DNA from: JBHHZI01 sp046757965
Lineage (GTDB): Bacteria > Acidobacteriota > Polarisedimenticolia > SMYD01
Reading direction: 5' to 3'
DNA length: 6,116 nucleotides
Assembly (NCBI GenBank): GCA_046757965.1
Contig: JBHHZI010000179.1
Span: 1-6,116, forward strand
Positions 5,211 through 6,116 of this stretch are shown one piece after another. The notes beneath the pieces are model-generated. The model saw nothing but the letters and a program-made list of their open reading frames with translations. It did not search any database and was not told where the DNA came from. Both the position numbers and the translations under genes were made by a program. Position 1 is the first letter of the stretch. The number at the start of each line of letters is the position of its first letter.

Positions 5211-6116
5211 GTGAAGATCCACGAGTATCAGGCCAAGGATGTTTTCCGCAGGTTCGGGGTGCCCACTCCCCGGGGCGAGATGGTCACCACCGCCGCCGCC
5301 GCCCGGGCGGCCGCCGAACGCCTCGGCGGTCGCTGCGTGGTGAAGGCCCAGATCCACGCCGGCGGCCGGGGCAAGGGCGGCGGGGTCAAGGTGGCCGCTG
5401 ACGCCGCCGAGGCCGAGGCGCTGGCCGCCAGGATGCTGGGAATGACCCTGGTGACCGCCCAGACCGGCCCCGGCGGGCGGCTCGTGAGTCGCCTGCTGAT
5501 CGAGGAGCCGCTGGACATCGAGCGCGAGTTCTACCTTGCCGTGACCCTCGACCGCCACGCCGCCCGGATGTCGTTCATCGCCAGCGCCGAGGGCGGTGTC
5601 GAGATCGAGAAGGTGGCCGCCGAGACACCGGAGAAGATCCTGACGGCGACGATCGATCCCGCCATCGGGTTTCGCCCCTACCAGGGACGGAATCTGGCCT
5701 TCGGTCTGGGGCTGTCGGGAGACGCCGCGAAGGCGGCCGCCCGTCTCATGGGTTCGCTGGCGGCCTGCGCCCAGGCCACCGACGCGTCGCTGGCCGAGAT
5801 CAACCCACTCGTTCTGGCCCGGGACGGGTCGGTGGTGGCCCTCGACGCCAAGATGAATCTCGACGACAACGGGCTGTTCCGGCACCCGGAGCTGGCCGAG
5901 CTGCGTGACCCGGCCGAGGAGGATCCCCTGGAGACGGAGGCATCCGCTCACGGGCTCAACTACATCAAGCTCGACGGCACGGTGGGCTGCATGGTGAACG
6001 GCGCCGGGCTGGCCATGGCCACCATGGACATCGTCAAGATCGCCGGCGGCGAGCCGGCCCACTTCCTGGATGTCGGCGGTGGCGCCACCGCCGAGGAGGG
6101 GGCGGCCGCGGTCCGG
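5211..6116 (+). CDS. sucC: Succinyl-CoA synthetase (ADP-forming) beta subunit, 3' end outside window
   Basis: Beta subunit of the TCA-cycle enzyme that interconverts succinyl-CoA and succinate with formation of ATP (or GTP). It pairs with SucD, which carries the phosphorylated histidine. The window holds 302 codons without a stop, of a usual ~388. The GTG start gives MKIHEYQAKDVFRRFGVPTP, the standard N-terminus. The ATP-grasp domain is recognisable from the glycine-rich nucleotide loop GGRGKGGGVK (51-60) and EINPLV (196-201), where acidic and Asn residues bind Mg-nucleotide. The ligase domain begins with the conserved stretch GCMVNGAG (259-266) and continues through HFLDVGGGAT. It has its own promoter and Shine-Dalgarno, so it is functionally separate from the upstream stress genes. 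Nothing appears truncated apart from the window edge. Confidence 0.96.
   Translation, partial: MKIHEYQAKDVFRRFGVPTPRGEMVTTAAAARAAAERLGGRCVVKAQIHAGGRGKGGGVKVAADAAEAEALAARMLGMTLVTAQTGPGGRLVSRLLIEEPLDIEREFYLAVTLDRHAARMSFIASAEGGVEIEKVAAETPEKILTATIDPAIGFRPYQGRNLAFGLGLSGDAAKAAARLMGSLAACAQATDASLAEINPLVLARDGSVVALDAKMNLDDNGLFRHPELAELRDPAEEDPLETEASAHGLNYIKLDGTVGCMVNGAGLAMATMDIVKIAGGEPAHFLDVGGGATAEEGAAAVR

Overview
The window is very GC-rich (about two-thirds G+C by eye, with strong G/C preference at third codon positions). It reads as chromosomal DNA of a high-GC proteobacterium. SucC, the clean sigma70-type promoters and the Shine-Dalgarno sites fit Gammaproteobacteria, possibly a Chromatiales/Ectothiorhodospiraceae-like lineage, but I cannot fix the taxon from sequence alone. 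All four recognisable genes lie on the + strand and nothing looks broken. There are no insertion sequences, CRISPR arrays, tRNAs or rRNAs.

Layout: positions 1-374 hold no gene I can support. This stretch has an extreme C-homopolymer tract and several GC-rich stem-loops. A good sigma70-type promoter (375-403) sits inside or beside inverted repeats and precedes clpB (468-3110), which encodes an intact AAA+ disaggregase. Thirteen bases later comes a small heat-shock protein gene of the Hsp20 family (3124-3573). It is followed by, or overlaps depending on the start chosen, a signal-peptide-bearing HtrA/DegP-type serine protease with two PDZ domains (3608-4972). Sixteen bases beyond that stop, a second promoter (TTGACA/TATAAT, 19-bp spacer) opens a leader of about 185 nt for sucC, the beta subunit of succinyl-CoA synthetase (5211 to beyond the window end).

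How the genes work together: clpB, hsp20 and the protease gene look like one protein-quality-control operon. The small heat-shock protein holds unfolding cytosolic proteins, ClpB (normally with DnaK) pulls them out of aggregates, and the exported HtrA protease handles misfolded proteins in the periplasm. sucC is an independent TCA-cycle unit; sucD would be expected downstream but is outside the window.

No undescribed system is evident: all four genes belong to well-known families. The points most worth a second look are the grouping of a cytosolic disaggregase and holdase with an envelope protease, a ClpB N-domain that looks different from the usual gammaproteobacterial housekeeping version, and the structured promoter and leader regions upstream of clpB and sucC.
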